Positions 22,234 through 33,479 of a DNA stretch of 64,000 nucleotides are shown here, piece after piece (the first letter of the stretch is position 1; every line of letters starts with the position of its first letter). Source of the DNA: Saccharum officinarum (Eukaryota; Streptophyta; Magnoliopsida; Poales; Poaceae); the NCBI GenBank assembly GCA_020631735.1, contig CM036201.1, positions 77,462,087 through 77,526,086 of the forward strand. The letters run 5' to 3'. Both the position numbers and the translations under genes were made by a program. The notes under the pieces are model-generated. The model searched no databases. It had not been told where the DNA came from and saw only the letters and a program-made list of their open reading frames with translations.

Positions 22234-24163
22234 TTCTCACTCCCTTGAAACAAAGCCGTCCTCGGCTTTGATCCAACATCAACTGTAGTAATTGGAGGAG
22301 CCATGGGCTCATCATCCCCCCCCTTCTTGAAACAAAGCTGTCCTCGGCTTTGAGATAAATTCCGAACCGTCTTTGATGGAAATAGCAGTGCCACCAATTA
22401 CAGTCATATTGTCCTCATTCTCCTTCATGTGAACAGCTAATGAGCCCAACTGATTTTTCTGAGCTTTCACAAAATGAGCAACCGTAGTTTCAGAATTCTT
22501 GCACATGATTTCAGAAGCCTCAACAGGTAAATCAATTACCACATCATCCTTTTTTTGCATTATTAGGAATATTTGAATTATCAGCAGCATACAACGGAGC
22601 TAAAACAGATGTACCATTCTTCTCAATATTGTCAGAGATAGAACCAAACTGAATTGCTGGTTTAATTGGCTCTGTGCAGTTAACTGCAGACTCACTAACA
22701 TCAATATTTACAGTAGGGATATTCACGCCATTCTCTCCCTCTCGAAGCAAAGCCGTCCTCGGCTTTGGAATAATTTCAGGAGCCTTTTTCTTCATTTTCA
22801 CAGTAGAAAACACCTCAGCCTTAATAGCATTATCCGGCATCGATTCTAGTAGATGATGAACTCCCTTATGCACAAAAGAATAATTATTGGAACGACCACC
22901 ATGTGTAGCATCAAGATCAAATTGCCATGGTCGACCCAACAACAAGTGGCACGCACTCATCGGCGCAACATCACAGTCTATTGTATCCACATAATTTCCA
23001 ATTGAAAATTTTACTCTCACCTTATGAGTAATTTTTAGCATACCACTTTGATTTATCCACTGCATATAACGCGGCGTTGGAAACCTCCGCGTAGACAAAG
23101 ATAAAGCATGCACAACATCTGAACTAATGGCATTTGTGAAACTACCACCATCAATAATTACTTTGCATACCTTATCTTGAATTTTGCACGCAGTCTGAAA
23201 TATACTAGATCGCTGGCCCTTCACATCAACAATAGCACCATCACTATGCACTTCTCGTGCCATCATAGACAAACCATCTGAGGCATCATTACTATCATCA
23301 ATTTGAAGTTGAGACACAATATCACAAGAAGGATGCCTAACTTGTTTCTCAGGTGAAGAAGAAATTGCAGCACATAAGGTGACATCTTTGTTTTGCACAT
23401 CTATAGTTGGGAGCACATTTGAGTCCTCTGAAGAAGCCACCATCATTTCATCTGTGGCAACCGTCTGTTTGGTGTCCCAAGGATGAGGAGAAGCTGTAGC
23501 AATAGGACTAGCATAGTTCTTCTCAAGCTGCTTGGGAGAAGAAAAGGCTGAAGTAATAATGGCCGCCTTCTTTTTGATAGGCGCACCATAGTTAGTTTGA
23601 CTAGTAGCTGGCTTCAATTTAGGAGACAAAAAATTGTCAGCATGCATAGATTTGCCATAAGTAACACTAGAACCGAGCTCCTTCTTATAAGAATTAATAT
23701 CAACAGCTGGCCGGTTAGAAGCAGGAACGTACTCATCTCCAGCAATAGAATCAGCCTATGACGAGCGCATATTTGCCTTAGTGCCTTGGGGATTTTGTGC
23801 ACAAACAGTAGCTACCTTTTTCTTTGACTCAAGCAGAGGAGCAATTCGACGTCGTAGCACAGCTTTCATATCGTTCCATGTCCTGCAAGGTTCTTCACCT
23901 CTCATGGTGTGTCCTTTATGTAATTCCCGCCACCACATAGAAAGATTATCAGAAAATGTCTTCTTTGCAAAGAATAACTGCATGTGTGACACGAGTCCAT
24001 GACCCCGCAAGAAATCCTCCATTGCATCTTCCCAATCATAGTAACGGCGATTATAGGTTATTAAATATAGCGTGGGCACACACTTAATTTTCTTGTTAGC
24101 AAGACTATAATCAGCCATTGAACAACTTAAATGCACCGTGAGCAACCCAGAAGCCGATACCAA
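22234..24163 (-). pseudogene. gag-protease region of the nested gypsy element, frameshifted
   Basis: The gag start is the Met-Ala-Asp codon group near 24118. The segment to 23756 has the gag signature with WEDAMEDFL and WWRELHKG. The next block (23647-22544, another frame) has a Ser/Pro-rich linker and then a retropepsin-type domain, CKVIIDGGSFTNAIS followed by HLLLGRPWQFD. After it come short segments that repeat a KPRTALFQ-type motif with purine-rich DNA. Frame changes near 23760, 22590 and 22390 and stops mean no single product. Only the protease-like fold is recognisable beyond gag. Confidence 0.85.
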
Positions 24164-24164
24164 C

Positions 24165-25358
24165 TGATAAGGACACGCCTACGATGTCCCAATATTATCA
24201 CAATCTTTCATGGTGCAAACACTCAGAACCCAATCTCTTTGAATTTATAGTGATAAACACTTCAAATGGCTCATGTGAGTAACAATATTCAGAGCTCAAT
24301 ACTGAGAAATCTTCCAGCAATAGTAACCGATGTATATATGTATATATTAATTTAATCGGCCAGGAAAGCAAAGGACGAGATTTTAAATTTATCAATGATA
24401 AATCGGCCAGGTAACAAATACTAGTAGCACAATTAAAATACGGTCAGATCACCAGGCCAACTGCGTCAACACGGACAAGTAGTACCGGTAATTCTCTCGG
24501 CAATCACAAAAGAAATTCGGATGATAACAATAGCAGCCGGCAACAATTTCTTTAGTTTAACCAAATGCAAACAGTAGTAAAAGGGGTAAGATAGGTTCGG
24601 CTTACAACAGCAGCTGCAATCCAAGCCCTAGATATTTCTTCCACCCACGGTCAAGACGAACCACGATCAGAAGAGAGGGAACTCCCAGAATTCCAAGCGA
24701 CGCGCCCAAGCTGTAGCAGCTCAATCACGCAACTCCACGCAAATCCACGAGGGATCCGGATCAACAACCTCTAGGGTTTCTCGAGCGATGGCTCAACAGG
24801 GAATAAACTCCACAAAATAATCCAAAAACTGAAATTACAAGGAACGAACAACTCCCTAATATATGCACGCAGGCATAGGCTAATTAAACGGACTCGGCCA
24901 CAAGGCCACCAACTTGGTTTGGCCCAGCATGTGCACGCTGCACCATGACCAAAACTAATTGAGCCCAGAAAATAGTAAACTAATACAACCACAATGCTAA
25001 TCATGTTATTTGGAAACTAATTTAATTAAGCAAATAAATCCATGACGTACTTAGATTGGACAGCCCAAAACCATAGCGCGCTCAGGTTGGACTGTCCTTC
25101 ATCTCCTCCAGCGTAGAGCCTGTATAGACATATCTCCTTGATGGCATATTATCTTTTCTCTTAAACAATGTTGCATCTCCAACATATATCTTTGATAACA
25201 ATCCGGTAGCTGTAAATAAATCATCCTTCTTTCTATATTTGCCATCACATATAAAAGCACCAAATTGAATTGGACTTACGTAAGAGATACTAGCTGCCAT
25301 ATTAGAACCAATGACAGAATTTTCTGCATGAATATTTTGGATTGTCATGGGCTCATCA
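24165..25358 (-). repeat. 5' LTR of the nested non-autonomous gypsy element
   Basis: 1194 bp, partner of 21040-22233, ending ATCA directly before the target duplication ctctc. The sequence right of it belongs to the interrupted gag of the Tat element. Confidence 0.95.
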
Positions 25359-25363
25359 CTCTC

Positions 25364-28080
25364 CCTTCTCATCTCCAGCAACTTCTTTAGGAACTTCATC
25401 TTACTTTTGCGCTGGAGTTTCTTCAATTAAAATTGGCCCATCATGGTTAATGACAGGAACTTCCATAGAGCCGATTGTGATGACTGATTGAGGCCTAGCT
25501 CTTGGCAGAGGAATAACAAGAGCCTCAACCTTTTTAGGCACGTAGACCTGTCGCATTGGTGCCCTTTATGAACCTTGTGAAGCCAGAGTCTTGAATATAA
25601 TCATATGACCTTGATTCACACCGCTAGAGCTCGATTGACCATTGTTCAATCGGCTAAAGACGGAAGGTTTTTGAACTAGACCGGCAGGCTCTTTCATTCT
25701 TTGCTGGCCTTGCATAGGTACAGGCGAGGGATACGGCACCCAAACTCCATAAGGACCTGTGGTGTGACTGGAGGTGGAATCGGGGGTCCCCAATGAGATA
25801 CATGAGGAGCAACTCTCTGAACTGGAGCTGCTGGTTGCATCACCGACAATTGCTTAACCTTGTCATCTTCTTGCTTAGGCGGAGTAGATTCTCTTTTTTT
25901 AACGGCCGATTCTTGGAATTGGCCATTTCTTGCTTATACTTGGCCATGAGCCTATCAAAGGCGCATGGTGGTCTCACCACAAGCTCCCCTTGGTTCTTCT
26001 TCTCTTTCGTCTTCCAAGTACCAATCTCCGACCTGTGTGGAACAAATGTGCACAAAACTTGAACGCCAGAGGAGCCGAGGCTGCTGGAACCAAGGAAGTC
26101 GGCTAAGCCGACTAGGGCAGTCGGCTCAGCCGACTTGGCTGAGAGGGAGGCTGAGTCGGCTAAGCCGACACCCTGAGTCAGCTTAGCCAACTGGCCCTGC
26201 TGCTGGGTGGAGTCGGCCTAGCCAACTGCTCTAGCCGGCCTCTGCTGTGCCGCCACCGCTGCCTTCTCAAATACTGCGTTGATCCAGCGGTGATCTTTAA
26301 TTTGTTCTTGCCTTCATCATCCTTCTCTAGCACCACCTTGCACCTCGAATTTATTTCGACATTTGGTGCTACACGTGGTTCATCAATAAGCACATTCTTG
26401 TCTTGAGTTGTATCGGCTTGCTCGGGACGAATCAAAACAGCGAGTGGTACTGCTTCAATTGTATGCATTGGAAAAGGGACCTTATCAATTTGCATATCAT
26501 AAAGACTCAATTGTCCCTCATTAAGGGCCGATTGGACCTGCCGACAGAAAACATTGCAATCATTAGTGACATGAGAAAAAGAATTATGATATTTACAATA
26601 AGCTCTTCTTTTTAACTCATCAGCTGAAGGCAATGTATAATTAATTCTAATATAACCGAATTTCAACAATTCATCAAAGATTCGGTCACATTTAGAGAAA
26701 TCAAAAGTAAACTTCATCTCTTCACTCCGATTCTTATGAATCGGTTTGAGAGATGGATAAGTAATCATCTTATTCTCTGCTGGCCATTTAATTTAGCAGG
26801 ACAAACTTCTTTATTATCATTATCAGAACAATCGGAATGATCATCAACAACATGCACATTATGATGATTAGACTTATAAGTTTCACGAGATTCTTTAAGG
26901 CGCGATTCAGCTGAAACGGCCCTTTGCAATAGTTGATTAACATTCACAAACTCATAATGTTCAAGTTTATCCCTAATACTAGGACGTAAACCAGCAAAGC
27001 ATAAGTTAGTTAAATCTCTTTCAGAAATCATTAAATGAAAGCATCGGTTTATTAATTTCTCTAAATCGCTTAACAAAATCAAGAACAGACTCATCACGAC
27101 CTTGACGAACCGATGCAAGATGAGACAATCTAGTTTCATGGACGCCGATATAAAAATGACTATGAAACTTTTCTTCTAGTTCAGCCCATGAACCAATAGA
27201 ACAAGCTGGTAATGAAGTAAACCAAGCAAAAGCTGTGCCAGTAAGGGACAATGGAAAATTGCGAACTTTCATAAAATCATAAGCACTAGCTTCACCTAAT
27301 TATGCAAGAAACATGCTAATATGCTCCATGGTAGATTTACTATCATCACCACTAAACTTATTAAAATCAGGTACCTTCCACCCATCAGGTGCTTTCATGA
27401 AATCAAAGTGTGAAGGGTACAACTTTTGGTAAGTAGTCCTACTAGGCTTGATTTGTACACCTAAACTCTCTTCAAGTGATTTAGATAATTCCTCCCTAAA
27501 CCAATTCAAAGTGTCATTGAAAGCGGTAGAGGGAGCAACAGGTGCAGCAGGTGTATCATCAAGTATGGGGACTTGGCTTGGTGACTTCGGCGGGTTGGGG
27601 TGAATGTTTGCCCCGCCGAAGCTCGACTTGTTGTTGGTCTTTGATCGTTTCGAGTGTTTCGACCTGAATTTTGACCATGGACAACCACTTGATTAGATGG
27701 AGCACTTCCAGCTAAACCGGTCTTATCGATTTCAATTGCCGAAGAGACCGATTTGCCTTTATTTGCTGCTGCATATAAACCTTGATTGTCATAAAAATTT
27801 AAAGGTATGCCAAATTCAGGATTTTTAGAAGAAGAATCAACACCCGATAGATTGTCATCGGTTGTTTTCCCTTCTAACTTATCAAAACGGGCCATGATCA
27901 TGTTTACAGCAGTGAGAAGATTATTATCTATTACTTTCTTATGATCATCCATCATAGTAGCATAATTGGCATGTGTAGGGTAAGGATCGATAATGTCATC
28001 ATACCTAGGTTCTCAGAAGATCTTACCTCAGGTGCAGCGGGTGCAGAAGATGTAGAAGTGATCAATTCACTGAAATCCAG
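25364..28080 (-). pseudogene. gypsy (Tat) gag, broken in several frames
   Basis: On the minus strand the order is: N-terminal region (27955-27506), a block with WKVPDFNKFSGDD (27509-27300, then a stop), and the Retrotrans_gag core with LPACSIGSWAELEEKFHSHF and DFVKRFREI (27272-26765). Next comes a Cys/His segment with CKYHNSFSHVTNDC (26768-26178), then a linker with the AGTCGGCT palindromes (26225-26097). The gag then runs to 25364, where the nested element interrupts it; its continuation is left of 21035. At least three frameshifts and one stop separate the blocks. Gag would form the virus-like particle in an intact relative. Confidence 0.85.
26097..26225. repeat. Palindrome cluster in the gag linker
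   Basis: Four to five copies of the AGTCGGCT/AGCCGACT palindrome, some decayed (agccaact), lie in a linker between the gag Cys/His region and the gag C-terminus. They are read as short Gly-Leu-Ala-Asp repeats in the coding frame. Confidence 0.9.
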
Positions 28081-28335
28081 CTCCCTGAATTGAGTGACCT
28101 TTTCCCGCTAATCTTTAGTGCAACTCTGAAGAAAAGTCTTCAGAACGGCGTTGAACTTGGCCTCCACTTGTTGCTTCAGTTCTTCAGGAAGCTCATTGAT
28201 GTTCATGGGATGGTTGATGTTGCCCTCCTGAGGGACTTGGGTCCTATCCCTAGTATCTTCAACGTTACTTCCCATGTTGCTGGAGGAAAACTTGATCTTT
28301 CACCTAGCGTTCCCCAGCGGACTCGTCAAAAAGTA

Positions 28336-29131
28336 TGTTGACGCTGAAGATCGTTCCAAGCCAACACACCAGCGAGGGCCTTGGACGCCTAAGAGGTCTC
28401 ACAAGACCTGCAACGCAGCAAGAGACAAAGTGTAACCGAACTAACCGATCTAGAGATCGATAGGGCCGATGTAGAGCTCGTTCTTGGCCGAAACGGCTCC
28501 CGAACCACTCCCGGAAGGATCTGTCGGGGAAAAGCACGTGGAGCATCTCCTAGGACCAGCAAGGCCGCCTAGGATGTCGACAAAACTCGTGGAGAGGCTT
28601 GCCGAACAGCAGGGTAAAGGGTTGGGAGGAGAAAACTAGGGTAAGATAGGAGTTTTGGTTGTTGTTTTGTCGATTGGATAGATGGAAACTTAATCGGCCG
28701 TGATCCTCTCATATATATATATATAGAGGGGGGTGGTCTTATCCTAGTAGAAAACGTCTCCAAGATACGTTCTCCAAGTTTTCCACGTTGAAAATATACC
28801 AAAAACCGACTTTAGGAAATATCCTCCTCGGTTTCTAGGTAGAGTCGGCTTAGCCGACAGGGGGAGTCGGCTAAGCCTTTTACAGGCTCAGGCACGCCCA
28901 CGGGGCTGGCATCAGGGAGAGTTGGCTTAGCCGACTCAGGTAGTCGGCTAAGCCGACTGGAGGCTGGCAAAACCGGCTAAGCCGACTCAGGGTGGCTCGC
29001 CACAGCTCGCCGTCTTCTCCGCGCGTCTTGCTCGCTGTTTAGTCGCGCTATTTGACCTCCACCATGCCTAAGATGTTTATAACCTGTTCATGATACTTAA
29101 AGCCTCCTTAGGACATTTTTTAGTGTCAACA
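28336..29131 (-). repeat. 5' LTR of the Tat-type gypsy element
   Basis: 796 bp from TGTTGAC to GTCAACA. It is homologous to 12404-13213 but lacks some palindrome copies and carries many substitutions. A TATA run at about 28709-28724 corresponds to the one at 12775-12793. The target duplication caact follows at 29132. Confidence 0.95.
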
Positions 29132-29186
29132 CAACTATGAGAGAAGGAAAAGAAAAGGACATTGTGAAACTTTCTTAGCACAAGTT

Positions 29187-29573
29187 AATGATCATCAGCC
29201 GTTGGGGCCATTGCCATTCTAAACTGCATAATGTCATCATTGCACAGCGTCGCTACTTGCATTGGATTGAGCACTTTCTGTTGAAAACATTGTCTATTTC
29301 TTTTCTTTCGTATGTTCCACAAAAAATATACGAATATCCCATCTACATTTCTCCTTTCATTCTTGTCGAATTTGCATTTGCACTTCCACCCAAAACCATG
29401 TAGGGATCCTGTATCGCTTATATGGAATCTGTTGCCTGAAGATTGAACCATTGTTTTATAATTGCCCATACTTGTTTTCTGAAAGGGCAGTCCTTGTATA
29501 GGTGAGCCGGAGTCTCAAGATCTGCCCCACATAGTCTGCAGTCCGTTTCCTCCGTCTGGCCACGCTTGATCAG
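29187..29573 (-). pseudogene. LINE ORF2 C-terminal fragment (zf-RVT zinc-binding region)
   Basis: The minus strand from 29573 encodes a short reverse-transcriptase zinc-binding motif, CRLC followed by HLYKDC, the C-x2-C-x-H-x-C pattern found at the end of plant L1 reverse transcriptases. A stop and frame change follow. Another frame then carries FVYFLWNIRKKRNRQCF and ends at 29187, matching the usual C-terminal tail. It is a dead fragment of the LINE described at 12213-29573. Confidence 0.8.
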
Positions 29574-29815
29574 GATGACATCTCACATAATCACATATAC
29601 CGCGCTGTGCACGTCGGCACTAGGCAGCAACTAGCGTGATAATTATTCGATCATTTCCTCTTGCCTTGGTTACGCTACATCACTCCATCAGTTCACTTGG
29701 TTACTGCTCTCATACAGCGCCACCTGCTTGGTAACTCCATCAGTTCAAGCGGTACGTGCTCGAAGTTTGAACTCTGACCATGGATTCCTTGGATCTGGCC
29801 GTGCTCGTGCGAACA
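29574..29815. repeat. Duplicated WAK upstream segment, copy A (right part)
   Basis: Starts gatgacatctcac after the LINE and matches 48740-49003 (accgcg, tgtgcacgtcggca, acagcgccacctgctt, agtttgaactctga, ggattcctt). It shows that the LINE and everything nested in it were inserted into one continuous host segment. Confidence 0.9.
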
Positions 29816-31251
29816 CATGGTCGATATGTACTTATGTGGTTCGGTTTGTGATGAGTGATTGTCAACATATATAGCGCTTTGGGTTGAGTTGTTGAACTAC
29901 CAAGGCATGAGTTTGGGTTGTGCAACATGTCTCTTGGCTTGTGATGCGCAAGTGTGGAGCTCGGAGACGATGGTCGATGGCAAAGGTGAAGGTCAAGCGG
30001 GTTCGTGCCGATCGACTGGGAGCGGTGAAGGACGAATGTCGTGGCTTGGACTGAGGGACCAGAGAAGCCGGGTGACTGACCGTGGGTGTGGTTGACACCT
30101 AGGGTCATCGATAAGTGTAAGAGTACATGGGAGTGACCGTGTTGACCAAGTCAAGATGGCGGTTGGGCAAGTCTCTAGCGGAGGCACCGGAAGACTTGAT
30201 GGCTAGGCGATCGAGGACGACAATGACACATGTCGAGTTCATGGGGTGAGCGTACGGAGGATGCTACCCGCGGGCGATTTGGTGGTTTGGGCCTCAAAAC
30301 CTAGGTGCGGTTTCGGTAGGAATCAGTGGCGGCACATGGAGTCATCATAATTAAGGCTTGTGTTGAGGCGCAGCTAAGTCATGAAGAGCGCGTGGCCGTC
30401 GGATCAGCAGACCTCTAAGTTGGACCATAATACGCTTTGAGTTAGGTGGTTCGCTCCAATTACATAGTGATATATTGGAAAAGTGTAATAGCCTCTATAA
30501 ATAAGAGGAGGGTTGCCCCAATCAACCTTGCCTCTCCTGCTTTTCATTTTTATCTCCTTAGGTTTTCCCCTCCTCTAGTCTCCTGTTGTTGAGGTCCACA
30601 GATGAATTAGATCACCGTCTGTGTAACCAGATCTTGTAAGACTTGATAATTTCGTGGGAATGGAGGCCCTAACCTCCTCTTGTCCTATGGGTTTCAAGTT
30701 TTGAGTTTGTGTTTTTGTTCCCATCTTGTAGTTCTTCCTCTCTCCCAGTATCCCCTTCTCGTTCTTGTTCGATCTCGTTGATCTGAGCTTTTGGGGTGCT
30801 CTTTGAATGAATTGACTTGAATCCACATGAGCATGAAGAATTGATCTGATTTTGTTTTTGGGAGAAAAACTGCGTTCTTGGGCAAGATCTGAAATTCCCG
30901 GAGTTCTACCAAGTTTTGGGAGATGATCTTTTGAACATAGGCCACCAACTACCTTGTGATCACCTGAGTGAAATTTGGTTGTAGTTGGACTAGATTTGGT
31001 TGAGATCCGATCGAATTTCTTTTGAATAGCGCACTGTTCGAAGTGCACCTGAGTGACAGGGAGCACCGGTGCACTGGCCGTGTTGTTCTCGGCCGCGCAC
31101 TGTCTCGGCACCGGCGTAACCGGTGTGCACAAGTTGGGTGGACCGGTTACAAACACCAGTTGTGACCAGTGCTTGGTCCGCGGTGCATGAGCAAACCCTT
31201 GCCCGCTGTTTCTGTTTTGCTGTGCACTGAGGCAACCAGTGGTGCACCGAT
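29816..31251 (+). other. Unresolved region with LTR-like promoter features
   Basis: A plus-strand TATA box (tataaataagagg, 30496) is followed by a pyrimidine-rich leader and a long T/C-rich tract, as in the R-U5 part of a grass LTR retrotransposon. The string caccggtgcac and related inverted motifs occur at 31060-31130. I found no paired LTR, no target duplication and no coding domain. The 250-codon open frame on the minus strand (31327-30575) has no recognisable feature and is not called. Confidence 0.3.
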
Positions 31252-31741
31252 TGTCGGAAGATTTAGCTCCGGCAATGCCTAGCAATGTGGTCGCGTAAGA
31301 GAAATCAGATGGTAGCACACGAGGCACAAGGATTTATACTGGTTCAGGCTGCAGTGGCGCATAAAACCCTAATCCAGTCGGTGATGCTGCTCTTCTTATA
31401 TTCGTATGCTCGGTTACAGGGGCTATTGCTCCTCGCTACGTAGTAGATGGGATGGAATGAGATGGATTGGATCTCGATCGCGAGGTCCCTACCCTCCTTT
31501 ATATAGGCAGAGAGGGTAGGGTTACAATGAGGGCGATCGACTTAACAGATTGGATTCCTAATTTGTTACAACATATCAATTTTATCCTACCATCGTCATG
31601 ACGGCGCCGGATATTCTTGATATGTCGTGATCTCCAAGCTAGAAGGTTGGCGTGGTCTTCGTGGGCTTCATCCTTTGACGTCCTCCACTCGACGGGCTAG
31701 ATATATGGTCGGTGAGGATACCCAGGCCCATATATTCGACA
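31252..31741 (-). mobile_element. Probable solo LTR or LTR fragment (copia-like)
   Basis: On the minus strand the stretch starts TGTCG and ends CGACA, has a TATA box (cctatataaagg, near 31497) and a downstream leader ending in sequence like many grass copia U5 regions (gaaccagtataaatccttg). No second LTR, coding region or target duplication was found; a purine-rich gggg stretch lies just outside 31741. Boundaries are provisional. Confidence 0.45.
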
Positions 31742-31916
31742 GTAGCCCCGTAGGATTTAATGACAAGCTTGTAAAGCCGCGTTGTTGGTTGAACATCAAT
31801 ATTATTAGTTTTTCTTTCCAATTTGTTGCAACCTGTAAGGACCTAGGAATCTTCATTCTTGAGTTAATGTAGCTGATTATTGCGATGTTGTGAAGTCATG
31901 CAAAGTGCGATGTGTA

Positions 31917-32154
31917 CTCTCGCCATCCCAAAATAAGTGACGTTTTTTACTTTTAGACATCTTGTTTGACCGTTCGTCTTATTCAAATTTTTTGTATAAA
32001 TACTATCTATTTTGTTACGACTTATTTTCTCATTAGACATACTATAATAATAATTTATTTATTTTATAATTTACATAAAAAATTTTAATAAGACGAACAG
32101 TCAAACAAGATGTCTGAAAATTAAAAAAACGCCACTTATTTTAGGACGAAGGGG
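31917..32154. mobile_element. Stowaway-like MITE
   Basis: 238 bp flanked by TA. The left end reads ctctcgccatcccaaaataa and the right end is its near complement (acttattttaggacgaagggg), giving ~30-bp terminal inverted repeats. A second inverted pair lies inside (gacatcttgtttgac and gtcaaacaagatgtc). No coding capacity. Confidence 0.88.
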
Positions 32155-32156
32155 TA

Positions 32157-32812
32157 GTATAGTTTGCACATTGGAATGTGGGCACTGACGAAAGCACTCT
32201 ACACCTGATAAATGAATGTGCCTTTCCTAGATGGTGTACCAGTTGCCCATTTTCCTTAATTAGGATTGGAAACAAATTAATTAAGAATGGTGTTGGATGA
32301 ATTCAAGTGGCAAAGAATCATCCAAAATCAAAACACTGCCTTTAAAAGGGTAAGTTTATAATCAAAATAGAAGAAAGGATATGATCTTGCTGTCCGAGAG
32401 GGCATCTAAGAACGGATGCCATTTGCACCACCCCTTCTTCTATCCCACAAAACATACTTACTCTATCAATATAAGAAACAATAATACTTCTTTCAAAAAA
32501 GATATAAGGGACAATATGACACCTCAAAGAAAAACATCACTTGTGCTAAGTGTTACCATTTGTAGAAGAAAATGAGACATAGGAAGCTTGTTTATTAGTG
32601 AAGTACGTTCTGAAAGTTTTGTGCAATAGAACCCCCCCTGTTTTACCATCCTCTGAAATTTGTACTTACGTTTGATGTATATGTCGGAGCTAGTTTGCTC
32701 CAAGGACTAGTTTAATCGTTACAGCAGTTCGCCTCGCACGTTACAGTAGTTCACCCAGGCCCGTATACTAGGATGTACAAACGGAGCGTCTGTTCAAGGT
32801 TGCATTAAGAAG
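32157..32812. other. Unannotated spacer
   Basis: AT-rich sequence between two MITEs. Nothing recognisable. Confidence 0.4.
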
Positions 32813-32814
32813 TA

Positions 32815-33046
32815 CTTGCTCCATCCCTAATTATAAGACGTTTGACTTTTTTTTTGACCCAAGTTTGACCACTCGTCTTATTCAAAAAATTTGAGCAAAC
32901 ATAGTCAAATTTAAGTCATTTTTGAAGAACTTTTATTAATAAAGCAAGCCATGACAAAAGAAGTGATATTTTTCACAAATTTTTAAATAAGACGAGTTGA
33001 TGTCAAAAAAAAAAGTCAAACGTCTTATAATTTGCGATGGAGGAAG
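32815..33046. mobile_element. Stowaway-like MITE
   Basis: 232 bp flanked by TA (32813-32814 and 33047-33048). The ends are inverted: ctccatccctaattataaga and tcttataatttgcgatggag, extended by an inverted aagacgtttgactt/aagtcaaacgtctt block. It is a different family from the element at 31917. Confidence 0.85.
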
Positions 33047-33048
33047 TA

Positions 33049-33479
33049 GTAGTACTACTAATTAGCAAGGTTTTATAAAGAAAAAAAATTCCAAAAGCAG
33101 ACAGGCGAGCATACACTTGGAAGTTGGAAGGCTGAAAGACCGGTTGCAATCCGCGCCAGGCCTTTTACTGGCCAGTGGCCACCACCTAGCCGTAGCCGGC
33201 CTGGTCAGGCTGTCTTACGCCTAATAGCCTCCTCCATCCGCTTGGATTGGTCAGATTAACACACATAGAGAGGAATCAGAGGATCGTAGAAGGCATTTCG
33301 TTTTTCCCTTTTTCTATCAGTTCGACTCTAGAAATTTTCACTAGAAGCTAGGTAGACCGTCCGACGTGGCTGGCCCGACGATGCCGGCATGCCACCAACG
33401 CCCAGTGAGCAACGCGGTAACTCGCCAAGACTTTTCTATGTGTTTTGTAAACGAGGTCTCAGATTTCTTGCTTGGTCCA
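33049..33479. other. Unannotated spacer
   Basis: Mixed-composition sequence between a MITE and a CACTA remnant; no feature found. Confidence 0.4.

Larger units (their letters stand above)
21040..25358 (-). mobile_element. Non-autonomous Ty3/gypsy retrotransposon (gag-protease only), nested in the Tat element
   Basis: Two LTRs of equal length (1194 bp; 21040-22233 and 24165-25358) start TGAT and end ATCA. The target duplication is ctctc (21035-21039 and 25359-25363). The 1931-bp interior encodes only gag- and protease-like segments on the minus strand; no reverse transcriptase or integrase is present, so mobility would depend on enzymes from another element. Next to the 5' LTR the minus strand reads ttggtatcggc, partly like an initiator-Met tRNA primer site. 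The 3' LTR is preceded by a purine-rich tract (caagggagtgagaa). The LTR pair is much more alike than that of the host element, so this insertion is younger. Confidence 0.95.
12404..29131 (-). mobile_element. Full-length Ty3/gypsy retrotransposon, Tat lineage, with two nested insertions
   Basis: LTRs of 810 bp (12404-13213) and 796 bp (28336-29131) both start TGTTGAC and end GTCAACA. The flanking 5-bp target duplication is caact (12399-12403 and 29132-29136). Coding is on the minus strand in the order gag, protease, reverse transcriptase, RNase H, a second RNase H-like domain, integrase. An extra RNase H before integrase is the mark of the Tat lineage. All coding blocks carry stops or frameshifts. 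The LTRs differ by many substitutions and an internal deletion, so the insertion is fairly old. A solo LTR (15501-18453) and a second gypsy element (21040-25358) sit inside. A polypurine tract aggagggcata abuts the 3' LTR at 13214-13224. I could not assign a primer tRNA. Confidence 0.95.
12213..29573 (-). mobile_element. 5'-truncated LINE (L1 type), split by a 16.7 kb gypsy element
   Basis: The LINE proper is 12213-12403 plus 29137-29573, about 630 bp once the gypsy insertion is removed. On the minus strand it starts abruptly at 29573, runs through the C-terminal coding part of ORF2 and ends in a short poly-T at 12213 (a poly-A tail on its own strand). It is flanked by gatgac at 12207-12212 and 29574-29579, a short target duplication. 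The duplicate host segment at about 48740-48750 shows the uninterrupted target site. Truncation at the 5' end and a poly-A tail are standard for target-primed insertion. Confidence 0.85.

Noticed and set aside
28310..28335. Assigning a specific tRNA primer site to the Tat element
   Set aside because: The sequence next to the 5' LTR only partly resembles known primer sites; similarity to a tRNA-Asp site is too weak to claim.
30575..31327. 250-codon minus-strand open frame
   Set aside because: No recognisable domain; it crosses the boundary of an LTR-like segment and overlaps promoter-like sequence on the other strand.
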